The notes under the pieces: generated by a model
Told to the model about the DNA's origin: nothing
Seen by the model: the letters and a program-made list of their open reading frames with translations, nothing else
Database searches by the model: none
Shown: in pieces, positions 24,272 through 32,456 of the stretch
How the letters are laid out: every line of letters begins with the position of its first letter
Position numbering within the stretch: the first letter of the stretch is position 1
Position numbers and translations under genes: made by a program
NCBI GenBank assembly: GCA_035458585.1
Contig: DATHZN010000056.1
Coordinates: forward strand, 1-64,000
Direction: 5' to 3'
Origin: Marinobacterium_E sp035458585
GTDB taxonomy: Bacteria; Pseudomonadota; Gammaproteobacteria; Pseudomonadales; Balneatricaceae
Length of the DNA stretch: 64,000 nucleotides

Positions 24272-25546
24272 TTAAGATGCGGCTTTGCTGCGTTCACTCA
24301 GAACCTTGCCAAAGGCATCTTCCAAGATACTGAGACCCTCAGTGATCTGATCCTTGGTGATCACAAGCGGAACCAGACATTTTACGACCTGATCTTCGTT
24401 ACCACTGGTCTCTATCACCAGACCCTTCGCAAAGGCGGCTTTGCATATGGCGCCAGCAATCTCACCATCTGGGCACTCTATTCCCGACATCAGACCGCGG
24501 CCCTTGAGTATTAACTGACCACGCCCATGGCGATTGATGATTTTTCTGAGGCCAGCCCGAAGCTGTGATGCCTTCTCTTTCACCTCATTGGCAAATTGAC
24601 TATCGCTCCAGAACAGTTCCAACGCACTTTTGGCTGTAACAAACGCGTGGTTGTTGCCGCGGAAAGTGCCGTTATGCTCACCCGGGTTCCATATATCAAG
24701 TTCCGGTTTGAACAGGGTGACGGCCAGTGGTAGGCCATATCCACTCAGCGATTTCGACAAAGTGATGATGTCAGGTTTTATACCAGCCGCCTCAAAACTG
24801 AAAAAGTCACCCGTGCGGCCACAGCCAGCCTGGATGTCGTCAAGAATCAGCAGGATCTCTTGCTCACGACAGATCTTCGCCAAGCCTTGTAGCCACTCGG
24901 TCGAGGCGGCGTTCAACCCCCCCTCTCCCTGAACGGCTTCAAGTATTACCGCGGCGGGTTTATCAACACCTGAACTGTTATCGATCAGCAGTTTCTCAAG
25001 TAGTTTGAGAGTGTTGATCTCATCTCCCATGTAATTTGAATAGGGTAGGCGCGTGACATTCGATAGTGGAACTCCAGCACCATCACGCTGCCCCGAATTA
25101 CCCGTAGTTGCCAGAGCGCCTGCAGTGACGCCGTGGAAACCATTAGTAAAAGCGATAATGTTGGTGCGTTCGGTTACTTTACGCGCAAGTTTAAGTGCAG
25201 CCTCTACCGCATTAGCCCCGGTAGGTCCGGTAAATTGCACTCGATAATGACCCATTCCGCGCGGTTCCAATATCAGTTCACAGAAGCTTTTAAGAAACTC
25301 TGCCTTGGCCTCGGTCTGCATATCCAGACCGTGAGCGATGCCGTCCGAGCTTATGTAATCGAGGAGAGCCTGCTTTATTCCGGGATGGTTGTGACCGTAA
25401 TTCAATGAGCCTGCACCAGCAAGAAAGTCGAGATAACGCTCGCCTTCTGCCGTAAATATCTCTGCGCCACGCGCCTGATTGAATGTCACAGGAAAAGAGC
25501 GGCTGTAGCTACGTACGGCCGATTCAGTCTGTTCGAAAATAGACAT
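24272..25546 (-). CDS. ectB: Diaminobutyrate-2-oxoglutarate transaminase
   Basis: A PLP aminotransferase (class III) of about 424 residues that converts L-aspartate-semialdehyde to L-2,4-diaminobutyrate with glutamate as donor. Family features: FLAGAGSLNYGHNHP near the N-terminus, FTGPTGANAVEAALKLAR, NGFHGVTAGALATTGN, DDIQAGCGRTG, and the PLP lysine in ITLSKSLSG. ATG 25546 (MSIFEQTESAVRSYSRSFP) was chosen because AAGGTG lies about 8 bases upstream and the start aligns with other EctB proteins; GTG 25555 is in frame but unnecessary. It is the second gene of ectABC-ask. Confidence 0.95.
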   Translation of the reverse strand: MSIFEQTESAVRSYSRSFPVTFNQARGAEIFTAEGERYLDFLAGAGSLNYGHNHPGIKQALLDYISSDGIAHGLDMQTEAKAEFLKSFCELILEPRGMGHYRVQFTGPTGANAVEAALKLARKVTERTNIIAFTNGFHGVTAGALATTGNSGQRDGAGVPLSNVTRLPYSNYMGDEINTLKLLEKLLIDNSSGVDKPAAVILEAVQGEGGLNAASTEWLQGLAKICREQEILLILDDIQAGCGRTGDFFSFEAAGIKPDIITLSKSLSGYGLPLAVTLFKPELDIWNPGEHNGTFRGNNHAFVTAKSALELFWSDSQFANEVKEKASQLRAGLRKIINRHGRGQLILKGRGLMSGIECPDGEIAGAICKAAFAKGLVIETSGNEDQVVKCLVPLVITKDQITEGLSILEDAFGKVLSERSKAAS

Positions 25547-25576
25547 AGATATCACCTTTTTAGTTGTGAAAATTGA

Positions 25577-26071
25577 TCAGCTTGTAAGCTGGGAGAGGTC
25601 AGAGCGGTGCAAAAATTCGGTTGCAGCTCTGTCTTGAAAATGAGTGTCAGACTCAAAGTAGGGTTTACAGCTGTGGGTCTGCCCGACCTGTGCAAAGAAG
25701 CGCTTAAACAGCTTTTGTGAGGCTTGGTTGTCCTTGGTAATTGTGGTCTCGACGTGGGTGACGCCCAGTTTTACAACGCGCTCGGACAAGGATTTGAGCA
25801 TTTTTGAGGCAATTTTTTGACCACGATACTCTGGATCGACGGCCACTTGCCAGACGAATAGTGTGTTGGGCTCTTTGGGTAAACGATAACCGGTGACACT
25901 ACCAATAAGTTTGCCATCGTGTTCGGCAAGGATGGCGGTCTCAGAAAAGTGAGAAAATTGAAGCAGGTTGCAGTAGATCGAATTGGTATCAAGCGTGCCC
26001 GCATGATCGACAAGCTGATGCAGTGCCAGTGCGTCTTTATCGGTCGGTATCCTAAATTTAATATCCATCAT
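25577..26071 (-). CDS. ectA: L-2,4-diaminobutyrate N-acetyltransferase
   Basis: A 164-residue GNAT acetyltransferase that acetylates L-2,4-diaminobutyrate at the gamma amino group in ectoine synthesis. FRIPTDKDALALHQLVDHAGTLDTNSIYC, NTLFVWQVAVDPEYRGQKIASKML (acetyl-CoA-binding R/Q-x-x-G-x-G/A region) and ETTITKDNQASQKLF are family blocks. It is the first gene of ectABC-ask. Two adjacent ATGs (26071 and 26068) are possible and the Shine-Dalgarno is weak. A promoter with a TATAAT -10 box lies about 30 bases upstream. The leading position and the divergent MarR gene fit the usual ectoine locus. Confidence 0.94.
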   Translation of the reverse strand: MMDIKFRIPTDKDALALHQLVDHAGTLDTNSIYCNLLQFSHFSETAILAEHDGKLIGSVTGYRLPKEPNTLFVWQVAVDPEYRGQKIASKMLKSLSERVVKLGVTHVETTITKDNQASQKLFKRFFAQVGQTHSCKPYFESDTHFQDRAATEFLHRSDLSQLTS

Positions 26072-26101
26072 ATTACTTAGTGTTACTAATGTTTTTTCGT
26101 A

Positions 26102-26129
26102 ATTATACTTCGCAATACGAATAAGTAAA
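26102..26129 (-). promoter_or_regulatory. Candidate ectA promoter with internal inverted repeat
   Basis: On the minus strand, TTTACT (26129-26124) and TATAAT (26107-26102) are 16 bases apart, about 30 bases before ectA. A 13-base inverted repeat TTCGCAATACGAA (26109-26121) fills the spacer, a good position for EctR to block polymerase. Two more copies of its core, GCGCAAT (26131-26137) and ATTGCGC (26178-26184), form a second, widely spaced inverted pair in the same intergenic region. The EctR link is inference. Confidence 0.5.
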
Positions 26130-26289
26130 GGCGCAATATTGGCTTTAAATGGCTTTTATACGGAAAATATACATAGCATTGCGCACTTAATTAGTGGGTT
26201 AAAATATTTTTTATCGAAGTTGTTTGGTGTTTTTTTCTTGCGATTAAGCCTTGCCATGCTTAGTATTTTGGAGCGAAAAAGAGGTAGAG

Positions 26290-26772
26290 ATGTCCACAGC
26301 TAACCAAGTTCTTATGACGTTAAGGCAGATTATTCGTGCAGCCGAAATGCACGACAAAAGCCTGAGTAAATCGATCGGTCTGACGTTGCCGCAGTTGGTG
26401 GCGATGCAGACTTTGCACGATGAGGGGGCGCTGACCGTCAGTACGCTGGCACGAGAGATGAACCTGACCCAGGCAACTGTCACCAGCCTGGTAGATCGTC
26501 TGGTTGCCAAGAATCTGGTGGAGAGACGCAAGAGTAGTGAGGATAAGCGGCTGGTTGTTGTCGCGCCCACGCCAGAGGGTTTAAACCTGCTCGACGATGC
26601 GCCGCAAACACTGCAGGACGAATTCACTGCGCGCTTTGCAGAGCTCAAAGAGTGGGAACAGTTGATGCTGCTCAGTAACCTTCAGAGGACAGCGGAAATG
26701 CTCAACGCCAGTCAGATAGATGCAGCTCCCATCTTCGACGTGGGAGCTCTCGATCGGCATCCTAAGAGCTAG
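26290..26772 (+). CDS. ectR: MarR-family regulator of ectoine synthesis (EctR-type)
   Basis: A 160-residue MarR-type winged-helix regulator. The DNA-binding part contains SIGLTLPQLVAMQTLHDEGALTVSTLAREMNLTQATVTSLVDRLVAKNLVERRKSSEDKRLV, with the wing at RKSSEDKR. It is divergent from ectABC-ask, the arrangement of EctR repressors described in methylotrophs. ATG 26290 was chosen (MSTANQV; AGAGGT about 7 bases upstream) over an earlier in-frame start at 26251. It probably represses ectA and itself at low salt; this is known for EctR1 in other bacteria and inferred here. An inverted repeat at its stop may end the transcript. Confidence 0.87.
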   Translation: MSTANQVLMTLRQIIRAAEMHDKSLSKSIGLTLPQLVAMQTLHDEGALTVSTLAREMNLTQATVTSLVDRLVAKNLVERRKSSEDKRLVVVAPTPEGLNLLDDAPQTLQDEFTARFAELKEWEQLMLLSNLQRTAEMLNASQIDAAPIFDVGALDRHPKS

Positions 26773-26799
26773 CCCCTGCTTTCGTCCGAGCGCAGGGGC
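26772..26799 (+). terminator. Stem-loop at the end of ectR
   Basis: GCCCCTGC (26772-26779) pairs exactly with GCAGGGGC (26792-26799) around a 12-base loop. It begins on the last base of the ectR stop codon. No U-tract follows directly. A second, weaker stem (ACCGCC/GGCGGT) lies at about 26815-26837, before the convergent glpD end. Confidence 0.5.
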
Positions 26800-26867
26800 C
26801 GTGCTGCGCAAAGACCGCCCTGTCTAGACCGGCGGTATACTATTCATTTCAGTTACAACGCAAGGGT

Positions 26868-28379
26868 TTATATGGCCTCAGAGTAGCGCTGATGCTGTTG
26901 TTTTAGATAGTGCTCCAGTGCTGCTTTCTGCTCCTCTTTCAGTCGCAGTCCCTGTTTGGTTCGGCGCCAGAGAATATCCTCTGCCTCTACTGCCCACTCC
27001 TCTTTTACCAGGTAATCAACCTCGCAGGCGTAGAGTGTAGCCCCGAAATGTTCACCCATGCCGGCAACGCTGTCGATCCCCTTGAGAATAGTGTGGCTCA
27101 GTGTGCCATATGTCCGCACATAGCGCTGGCGCACCTGTTGGGGTAACCAAGGGTAAGTTTTGATCAGTTCGGCATTGAGAGCTTTATGATTGCTAAAATC
27201 GCCGCCGGGCATAGTTGCGCTCTTCGTCCACGGCTTTCCAGCCTCAGGGAAATGTTCACAGATTGCATTGGTGGCTGCTTCGGCCAGTTTGCGGTAGGTG
27301 GTGATTTTGCCGCCGAAGACCGAGAGCAGAGGCGCCATTCCTGAGGGTTTGTCCACTTCGAATGTATAGTCGCGTGATGCCTTTTGAGCGGATCCACCCT
27401 CATCATCCATCAGTGGGCGAACACCTGAGTAGCTCCACACCATGTCCTCAGGCGTTAGTTGCTTGTTGAAGTGAGCATTTACAACGCCGAGCAAGTAGTC
27501 GATCTCCTCTTCTGAGATCTGAACTTTTTTGGGATCGCCGGTGTAGTCAACATCGGTAGTGCCGATCAGCGAGAAGTCATCCTCATAGGGGATAACGAAG
27601 ACGATACGACCATCTTCGTTTTGAAGAATGTAAGCGTCCTCATGATCATAAATTTTGGGAACGACCATATGGCTGCCTTTTACCATGCGAATCTCTTTTG
27701 GAGCGCGAGTGTGCAGTGCCTCACCAAAGAGCTTGCTAACCCAGGGGCCAGCGGCATTGACGAGCGCTTTCGTTCGTAACGTGCGTATCTCGTGCGTCTG
27801 CATGTCTTCAAGTTGGACAACCCAATATTCGTCTGTTCGCTCGGCTGAAATAACCTTAGTCCGTGGCAAAATTTCAGCACCCTGGCGCTGTGCTTCCAGT
27901 GCGCAATACACCACGAGGCGAGCATCGTCTACCCAGCCGTCAGAGTACTTAAAGCCTTTGGTAATGTTCGGCTTTAAGGGTGAATCGTCATCAAAACGTA
28001 TGCCTTCCGATGCGCGAAGAGTCTCGCGCTTAGCAAGGTGGTCATAAAGGAAAAGGCCGATGCGGATCATCCAAGCGGGTCGCAGGTGTGGACGATGAGG
28101 TAAGATGAATCTTAGAGGCCACATAATATGAGGAGAGTTTCGCAACAGCGACTCTCGCTCGGCCAGCGCCTCTTTTACGAGTCTAAACTCGTAATGCTCC
28201 AGGTAGCGCAGTCCGCCGTGTATCAATTTACTGGAGTTGGAGGAGGTGGCTGCACCTAGATCGTACATCTCAGCCATCGCGACTCTAAGCCCACGTCCGG
28301 CGGCATCCATCGTAATACCGGCGCCATTAACGCCACCGCCAACCACTAAAACATCAAAAGGCTGTTCGTTTTGAAGCAT
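26868..28379 (-). CDS. glpD: Aerobic glycerol-3-phosphate dehydrogenase
   Basis: A membrane-associated FAD enzyme of about 503 residues that oxidises sn-glycerol 3-phosphate to dihydroxyacetone phosphate and passes electrons to quinone. The FAD-binding start FDVLVVGGGVNGAGI, SSNSSKLIHGGLRYLEHYEF, ALVNAAGPW and IGTTDVDYTGDP are GlpD signatures, and the C-terminal helical domain contains the TRPEDILWRRT-like segment (AEDILWRRTKQGL). ATG 28379 (MLQNEQ) is preferred; GTG 28388 is an in-frame alternative. It links the glycerol and ugp systems in this window by consuming the G3P both produce. An operator-like inverted repeat lies about 50 bases upstream, and glpR follows further upstream in the same direction. 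Confidence 0.95.
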   Translation of the reverse strand: MLQNEQPFDVLVVGGGVNGAGITMDAAGRGLRVAMAEMYDLGAATSSNSSKLIHGGLRYLEHYEFRLVKEALAERESLLRNSPHIMWPLRFILPHRPHLRPAWMIRIGLFLYDHLAKRETLRASEGIRFDDDSPLKPNITKGFKYSDGWVDDARLVVYCALEAQRQGAEILPRTKVISAERTDEYWVVQLEDMQTHEIRTLRTKALVNAAGPWVSKLFGEALHTRAPKEIRMVKGSHMVVPKIYDHEDAYILQNEDGRIVFVIPYEDDFSLIGTTDVDYTGDPKKVQISEEEIDYLLGVVNAHFNKQLTPEDMVWSYSGVRPLMDDEGGSAQKASRDYTFEVDKPSGMAPLLSVFGGKITTYRKLAEAATNAICEHFPEAGKPWTKSATMPGGDFSNHKALNAELIKTYPWLPQQVRQRYVRTYGTLSHTILKGIDSVAGMGEHFGATLYACEVDYLVKEEWAVEAEDILWRRTKQGLRLKEEQKAALEHYLKQQHQRYSEAI

Positions 28380-28425
28380 AAAACTCACTCGTACTTGATC
28401 CGCCGAAAGGCTCAGCGCTGTTTTC

Positions 28426-28448
28426 TTATGTTTGGTTTAAGAACATAA
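28426..28448 (-). promoter_or_regulatory. Candidate GlpR operator upstream of glpD
   Basis: TTATGTT (28426-28432) and AACATAA (28442-28448) form a 7-base inverted repeat with a 9-base spacer. The E. coli GlpR operator has ATGTT and AACAT arms 8 bases apart, so the arms match but the spacing is one base longer. A related half-site pair TTGTTCG (29332-29338) and AACAT (29344-29348) lies in the glpR-glpV gap. Confidence 0.4.
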
Positions 28449-28534
28449 ACGAATACAAAAGAAAAATAAACGAAAATTTGTTAATTCAATCAGATTCAGG
28501 TGTACGAGTTTTTTCGATTTCAGTTCACTTCATG

Positions 28535-29296
28535 TTAGTTCGGGCAGTGCAGCTGTACTCCAAATGATTTCATAAGCTCGTTGTATGTATCACCCGGGCA
28601 AACGTCGGTGTATAGGTCGTCAATTTGTTCCAGCGTGCCAAGTCTTACCATGGCGCTGCGTCCAAATTTACTTGAGTCGGTGCATAGCATGACTCTTCTT
28701 GAATTGCTGATGATAGCTTGGGCAACTTTGACTTCGCGATAATCAAAATCCAGAAGAGTGCCATCCTCTTGGATGCCGCTTATTCCTATAATGGCGAAGT
28801 CCATCTGGAACTGTTTGACCAGATCGACTGTCGCTTCACCGATAATACCTCCATCGCTGTGCCGCACCTCTCCGCCGGCGATGATGATCTGAAAGTCATC
28901 TTTTTGAGAGAGAATTGAGGCGACATGGAGGTTGTTAGTAACAATTCGCAAGCTCTTTTTAGTGAGCAACTCCTTCGCAATTGCCTCGGTCGTGGTGCCG
29001 ATGTTGATAAAAAGGGATGAGCCGTCTGGTATATCGCGAATAACCATTTTTGCAATAGCCGTTTTAGCCTCAGCACCAAGTGTCTGGCGAGTATTGTAGG
29101 CAGTGTTCTGAGTGCTGGACTCTACTCCTGCGCCTCCGTGGTGACGAATCAGGTGTCCCGAATCAGCGAGTTGGTTCAGATCTCGCCGGACGGTTTGGGG
29201 AGTAACATCAAACAACTCCACGAGCTCGTCGATGCTGACGAAACCAGTCTCTTCCAGTATCTCAAGAATCTTCTCTTTGCGGCGTTGCTGTTTCAT
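28535..29296 (-). CDS. glpR: Glycerol-3-phosphate regulon repressor (DeoR family)
   Basis: A 253-residue DeoR-type repressor. The N-terminal winged helix contains MKQQRRKEKILEIL, FVSIDELVELFDVTPQTVRRDLNQLADSG and IRHHGGA; the C-terminal sensor has INIGTTTEAIA, IVTNNLHVA, IIGEATVDLV and SKFGRSAMVRLG. It aligns along its length with E. coli GlpR (252 residues), whose inducer is glycerol 3-phosphate. ATG 29296 was chosen because it matches the E. coli start and has AGTGAG upstream; an earlier start at 29323 is unsupported. It is flanked by glpD and the glycerol transporter operon, both likely targets. A diverged DeoR paralogue lies at 61396-62172. Confidence 0.93.
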   Translation of the reverse strand: MKQQRRKEKILEILEETGFVSIDELVELFDVTPQTVRRDLNQLADSGHLIRHHGGAGVESSTQNTAYNTRQTLGAEAKTAIAKMVIRDIPDGSSLFINIGTTTEAIAKELLTKKSLRIVTNNLHVASILSQKDDFQIIIAGGEVRHSDGGIIGEATVDLVKQFQMDFAIIGISGIQEDGTLLDFDYREVKVAQAIISNSRRVMLCTDSSKFGRSAMVRLGTLEQIDDLYTDVCPGDTYNELMKSFGVQLHCPN

Positions 29297-29586
29297 CGAA
29301 TGCTCACTTCTTATCATTCTCATAGTAGATCTTGTTCGACCATAACATGTCTGAGTCTGGTCACTCTATTGCGATTTGTTTTGCAACTTGAATCAACCGT
29401 TAAATTCGATTAAATCATCTATTATTGATTCATTAAGTCTATAGGGAAGTATAAAAATAACCAAAACGAACATATAAGAAGATTTAAATTTTCCTTTACT
29501 TTCGATTTTTCCTTTGGCAAATTCTTGGGAGCTGTCGTCACCTCCGTCTCGACAGTCAAAAGAATAATTAACAAGGAGATGAGGCT

Positions 29587-31320
29587 ATGCGTAAGCAACT
29601 TGCTGTAGCAGTAGCGCTGGCGTCTATGACGCTAACAGGGCAGGTCCAAGCAGATATCGCTGCGGCGAAAAAGTGGATTGAGTCCGAGTTTCAACCTTCA
29701 TCGCTCTCGCAAGAGCAACAAGTCGAAGAGATGCAGTGGTTTATTGATGCAGCCAAACCTTTCGCAGGTATGGAGATCAATGTCCTCTCAGAGACCATTC
29801 CAACACATACCTACGAATCAACTGTGCTAGCCAAGGCTTTCGAAGAGATTACGGGTATCAAAGTCAATCATCAGCTTCTGGGTGAGGGCGAGGTCGTTCA
29901 GGCTGTTCAGACTCAAATGCAGACAAAGCGTAACCTATACGATGCGTATGTTAATGATTCTGACTTGATCGGTACTCACTCACGTTTGCAACTGGCGTAT
30001 AGCCTGACTGACTTTATGGATGGCGCGGGTAAGGATGTCACTAGTCCTACTCTCGATCTGAATGATTTCATGGGACTTCAGTTTACTACGGGTCCTGACG
30101 GCAAAGTCTATCAGTTGCCCTCACAGCAGTTCGCTAACCTCTACTGGTTCCGTAAAGACTGGTTCGACCGCGAAGACCTGCAGGCTCAGTTCAAAGCTAA
30201 ATACGGTTATGACCTCGGCGTTCCGGTTAACTGGTCGGCCTATGAGGATATCGCAGAGTTCTTCTCGAATGACGTCAAAGAGATTGACGGCACTCCCATC
30301 TATGGTCACATGGACTACGGTAAGCGTGCGCCTGACCTCGGGTGGCGTATGACAGATGCCTGGCTATCAATGGCCGGTGCAGGTTCCAAGGGCCTCCCAA
30401 ACGGTACTCCAATTGATGAGTGGGGTATCCGTATGGAAGAGGGTAGTTGTAACCCAGCGGGTGCGAGCGTGACGCGTGGTGGTGCGACTAACGGGCCGGC
30501 AGCTGTTTATGCAATTCGCAAGTGGGATGAGTGGCTCCGAAACTATGCGCCTCCCGGTGCAGCATCTGACGACTTCTACCAGTCATTACCGGCTCTGAGC
30601 CAGGGTAATGTAGCTCAGCAGATCTTCTGGTACACAGCATTTACCGCTGACATGGTTAAATCTCAGGCTGAGGGCAATAACACGGTTGATGCCGAGGGTA
30701 CACCGCTATGGCGCATGGCACCGAGCCCGCACGGCCCTTACTGGGAAGAGGGACAGAAAATTGGTTATCAGGACGTCGGCTCATGGACAATACTGAAGTC
30801 AACACCTGAAGAACGCGCCAAAGCCGCTTGGTTGTACGCACAATTTGTCACCTCAAAAACAGTAGATGTTAAGAAGTCTCACGTTGGGCTGACTTTTATT
30901 CGTGACTCTTCCGTTAATCACGAATCGTTCACTGAGCGTGCTTCAAAGCTAGGTGGTTTGGTTGAGTTTTACCGGTCTCCCGATCGCAATATGTGGTCCC
31001 CAACCGGCGTTAACGTTCCGGACTATCCAAAACTCGCGCAGATCTGGTGGCAGCAGATCGGTGACGTAAACTCAGGTGCGTTCACTCCACAGGAAGCGAT
31101 GGATCGTCTTGCTGAAGAGATGGACATCACTATGGCGCGTATGGAGCGTGCAGACAAAGGTGCGAACGTTTACGGCGGTTGTGGCCCTCGTCTGAATGAA
31201 GAGAGAGACGCTTCCTACTGGCTTGGTCGTCCTGATGGTCCTAAGGCTAAGCTCGCAAATGAGAAGCCTCAGGGTATGACCGTTAATTATGATGAGCTCG
31301 TGAAGAGCTGGACTAACTAA
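29587..31320 (+). CDS. glpV: Glycerol ABC transporter, periplasmic binding protein
   Basis: A 577-residue secreted solute-binding protein of the family 1 type. Signal peptide 1-22 ends VQA before DIAAAKKWIESEFQP. MEINVLSETIPTHTYESTVLAKAFEEITGI and LPSQQFANLYWFRKDWF follow. The length, well above the roughly 430 of ordinary family 1 proteins, and the linked genes match GlpV of the Rhizobium leguminosarum glycerol transporter GlpSTPQUV. Here the binding protein is first in the operon, as I recall not the Rhizobium order. AAGGAG at 29573-29578 precedes the ATG. A perfect hairpin follows its stop. With GlpK at the operon end, the substrate is most likely glycerol. Confidence 0.87.
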   Translation: MRKQLAVAVALASMTLTGQVQADIAAAKKWIESEFQPSSLSQEQQVEEMQWFIDAAKPFAGMEINVLSETIPTHTYESTVLAKAFEEITGIKVNHQLLGEGEVVQAVQTQMQTKRNLYDAYVNDSDLIGTHSRLQLAYSLTDFMDGAGKDVTSPTLDLNDFMGLQFTTGPDGKVYQLPSQQFANLYWFRKDWFDREDLQAQFKAKYGYDLGVPVNWSAYEDIAEFFSNDVKEIDGTPIYGHMDYGKRAPDLGWRMTDAWLSMAGAGSKGLPNGTPIDEWGIRMEEGSCNPAGASVTRGGATNGPAAVYAIRKWDEWLRNYAPPGAASDDFYQSLPALSQGNVAQQIFWYTAFTADMVKSQAEGNNTVDAEGTPLWRMAPSPHGPYWEEGQKIGYQDVGSWTILKSTPEERAKAAWLYAQFVTSKTVDVKKSHVGLTFIRDSSVNHESFTERASKLGGLVEFYRSPDRNMWSPTGVNVPDYPKLAQIWWQQIGDVNSGAFTPQEAMDRLAEEMDITMARMERADKGANVYGGCGPRLNEERDASYWLGRPDGPKAKLANEKPQGMTVNYDELVKSWTN

Positions 31321-31330
31321 TCGGTCCCTC

Positions 31331-31354
31331 GGAGTCGCCCGTCCGGGCGACTCC
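31331..31354 (+). other. Perfect stem-loop between glpV and glpS
   Basis: GGAGTCGCCC (31331-31340) and GGGCGACTCC (31345-31354) form a perfect 10-bp stem with a GTCC loop, 10 bases after glpV. It lacks a T-run, so it is more likely to stabilise the glpV message 3' end or partly attenuate than to be a full terminator. Confidence 0.8.
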
Positions 31355-31383
31355 AGATTTCTAATCTGTTTGAGACTGTTGTC

Positions 31384-32448
31384 ATGAAACTCGAACTTCG
31401 AGATGTATCGAAGCGCGTTGGCGCGGACATACACATACACGAGACTAGCCTAGTGTTTGAGCCCGGCGCGTTTAACGTACTCCTTGGGGCGACCAACGCA
31501 GGTAAAACCACTCTGATGAAACTGATGGCAGGTCTGGATATGCCGACCTCAGGTCAGGTTTTATATGGAGGTGTCGATATGACCAAAGCACCTCCCCAAG
31601 AACGAAATATTAGTTTCGTGCATCAATTCTTCATTAACTACCCACACTTGAGTGTGCGTGACAATATAACGTCACCTCTTCGACTCGCTAAAGTGCGTCC
31701 AGAAGAGATAAAACGTCGTCTGGACGAGACCGCAGATCTTTTGCGTCTTGGTCCAATGCTTGACCGACGCCCTCATGAATTGTCCGGGGGACAGCAGCAA
31801 CGCTGTGCGCTTGCTCGCGCCATTATCAAGGACTCATCTGCGGTCTTTCTTGACGAACCTCTTGCGAATCTTGACTACAAACTGCGCGAAGAGCTTCGAT
31901 CCGAATTGCCTGTGATTTTCTCGAACCGCGGTGCTGTTGTTGTGTACGCAACGTCCGAGCCAGCTGAAGCGCTAATGCTTGGTGGCTACACTGCAGCAAT
32001 GTATGAGGGTCATGTATCCCAGTTCGGCGTAACCTCTGAAGTTTATCGTCAACCTGCAAATGTAAATGCCGCGCAGGTGTTTTCTGATCCGCCCCTGAAT
32101 GTTGCTCAAATTGAAAAGCGCGACGGCAAAGTTAACCTGTCTAAACAGTTCAACTGGCGTGCAAGAGGCGTGGCTGCAGATTTGCCAGACGGAGCCTACA
32201 CCCTAGCTGTACGACCGCATTTTGTTCGCCCCGCAGCTGATGAGTCTGCGCAGATCCCGCTGCACGGAGAGGTTCGTGTTACCGAACTCTCTGGATCAGA
32301 GAGTGTTGCTCATTTTAATCTGGGTAAGGATATCTGGGTTTCGCAGTCGGATGGGTTGCACCCCTACAAAGTGGGTGAACAGCATGATTTTTACCTTGAT
32401 GACACGCGCTGCTTCTTCTTCGGTGCTGATGGCCGCAGGGTGGTATAG
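31384..32448 (+). CDS. glpS: Glycerol ABC transporter ATPase GlpS (degenerate H-loop)
   Basis: A 354-residue MalK-family ATPase. Walker A GATNAGKTT, Q-loop VHQFFINYPHL, an intact signature LSGGQ (L133-Q137), and Walker B AVFLDEPLANLD with the catalytic Glu. The switch histidine is missing: where MalK has VTHDQ, this protein reads ATSEP (S191 in place of His). A C-terminal TOBE-type domain (about 240-354) follows. It pairs with GlpT, encoded 8 bases downstream, as the two ATPases of the glycerol importer described in R. leguminosarum. The loss of the H-loop His is matched by a signature defect in GlpT. The E. coli glp letters for other proteins should not be confused with this gene set. Confidence 0.85.
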   Translation: MKLELRDVSKRVGADIHIHETSLVFEPGAFNVLLGATNAGKTTLMKLMAGLDMPTSGQVLYGGVDMTKAPPQERNISFVHQFFINYPHLSVRDNITSPLRLAKVRPEEIKRRLDETADLLRLGPMLDRRPHELSGGQQQRCALARAIIKDSSAVFLDEPLANLDYKLREELRSELPVIFSNRGAVVVYATSEPAEALMLGGYTAAMYEGHVSQFGVTSEVYRQPANVNAAQVFSDPPLNVAQIEKRDGKVNLSKQFNWRARGVAADLPDGAYTLAVRPHFVRPAADESAQIPLHGEVRVTELSGSESVAHFNLGKDIWVSQSDGLHPYKVGEQHDFYLDDTRCFFFGADGRRVV

Positions 32449-32456
32449 GAGGCAGT

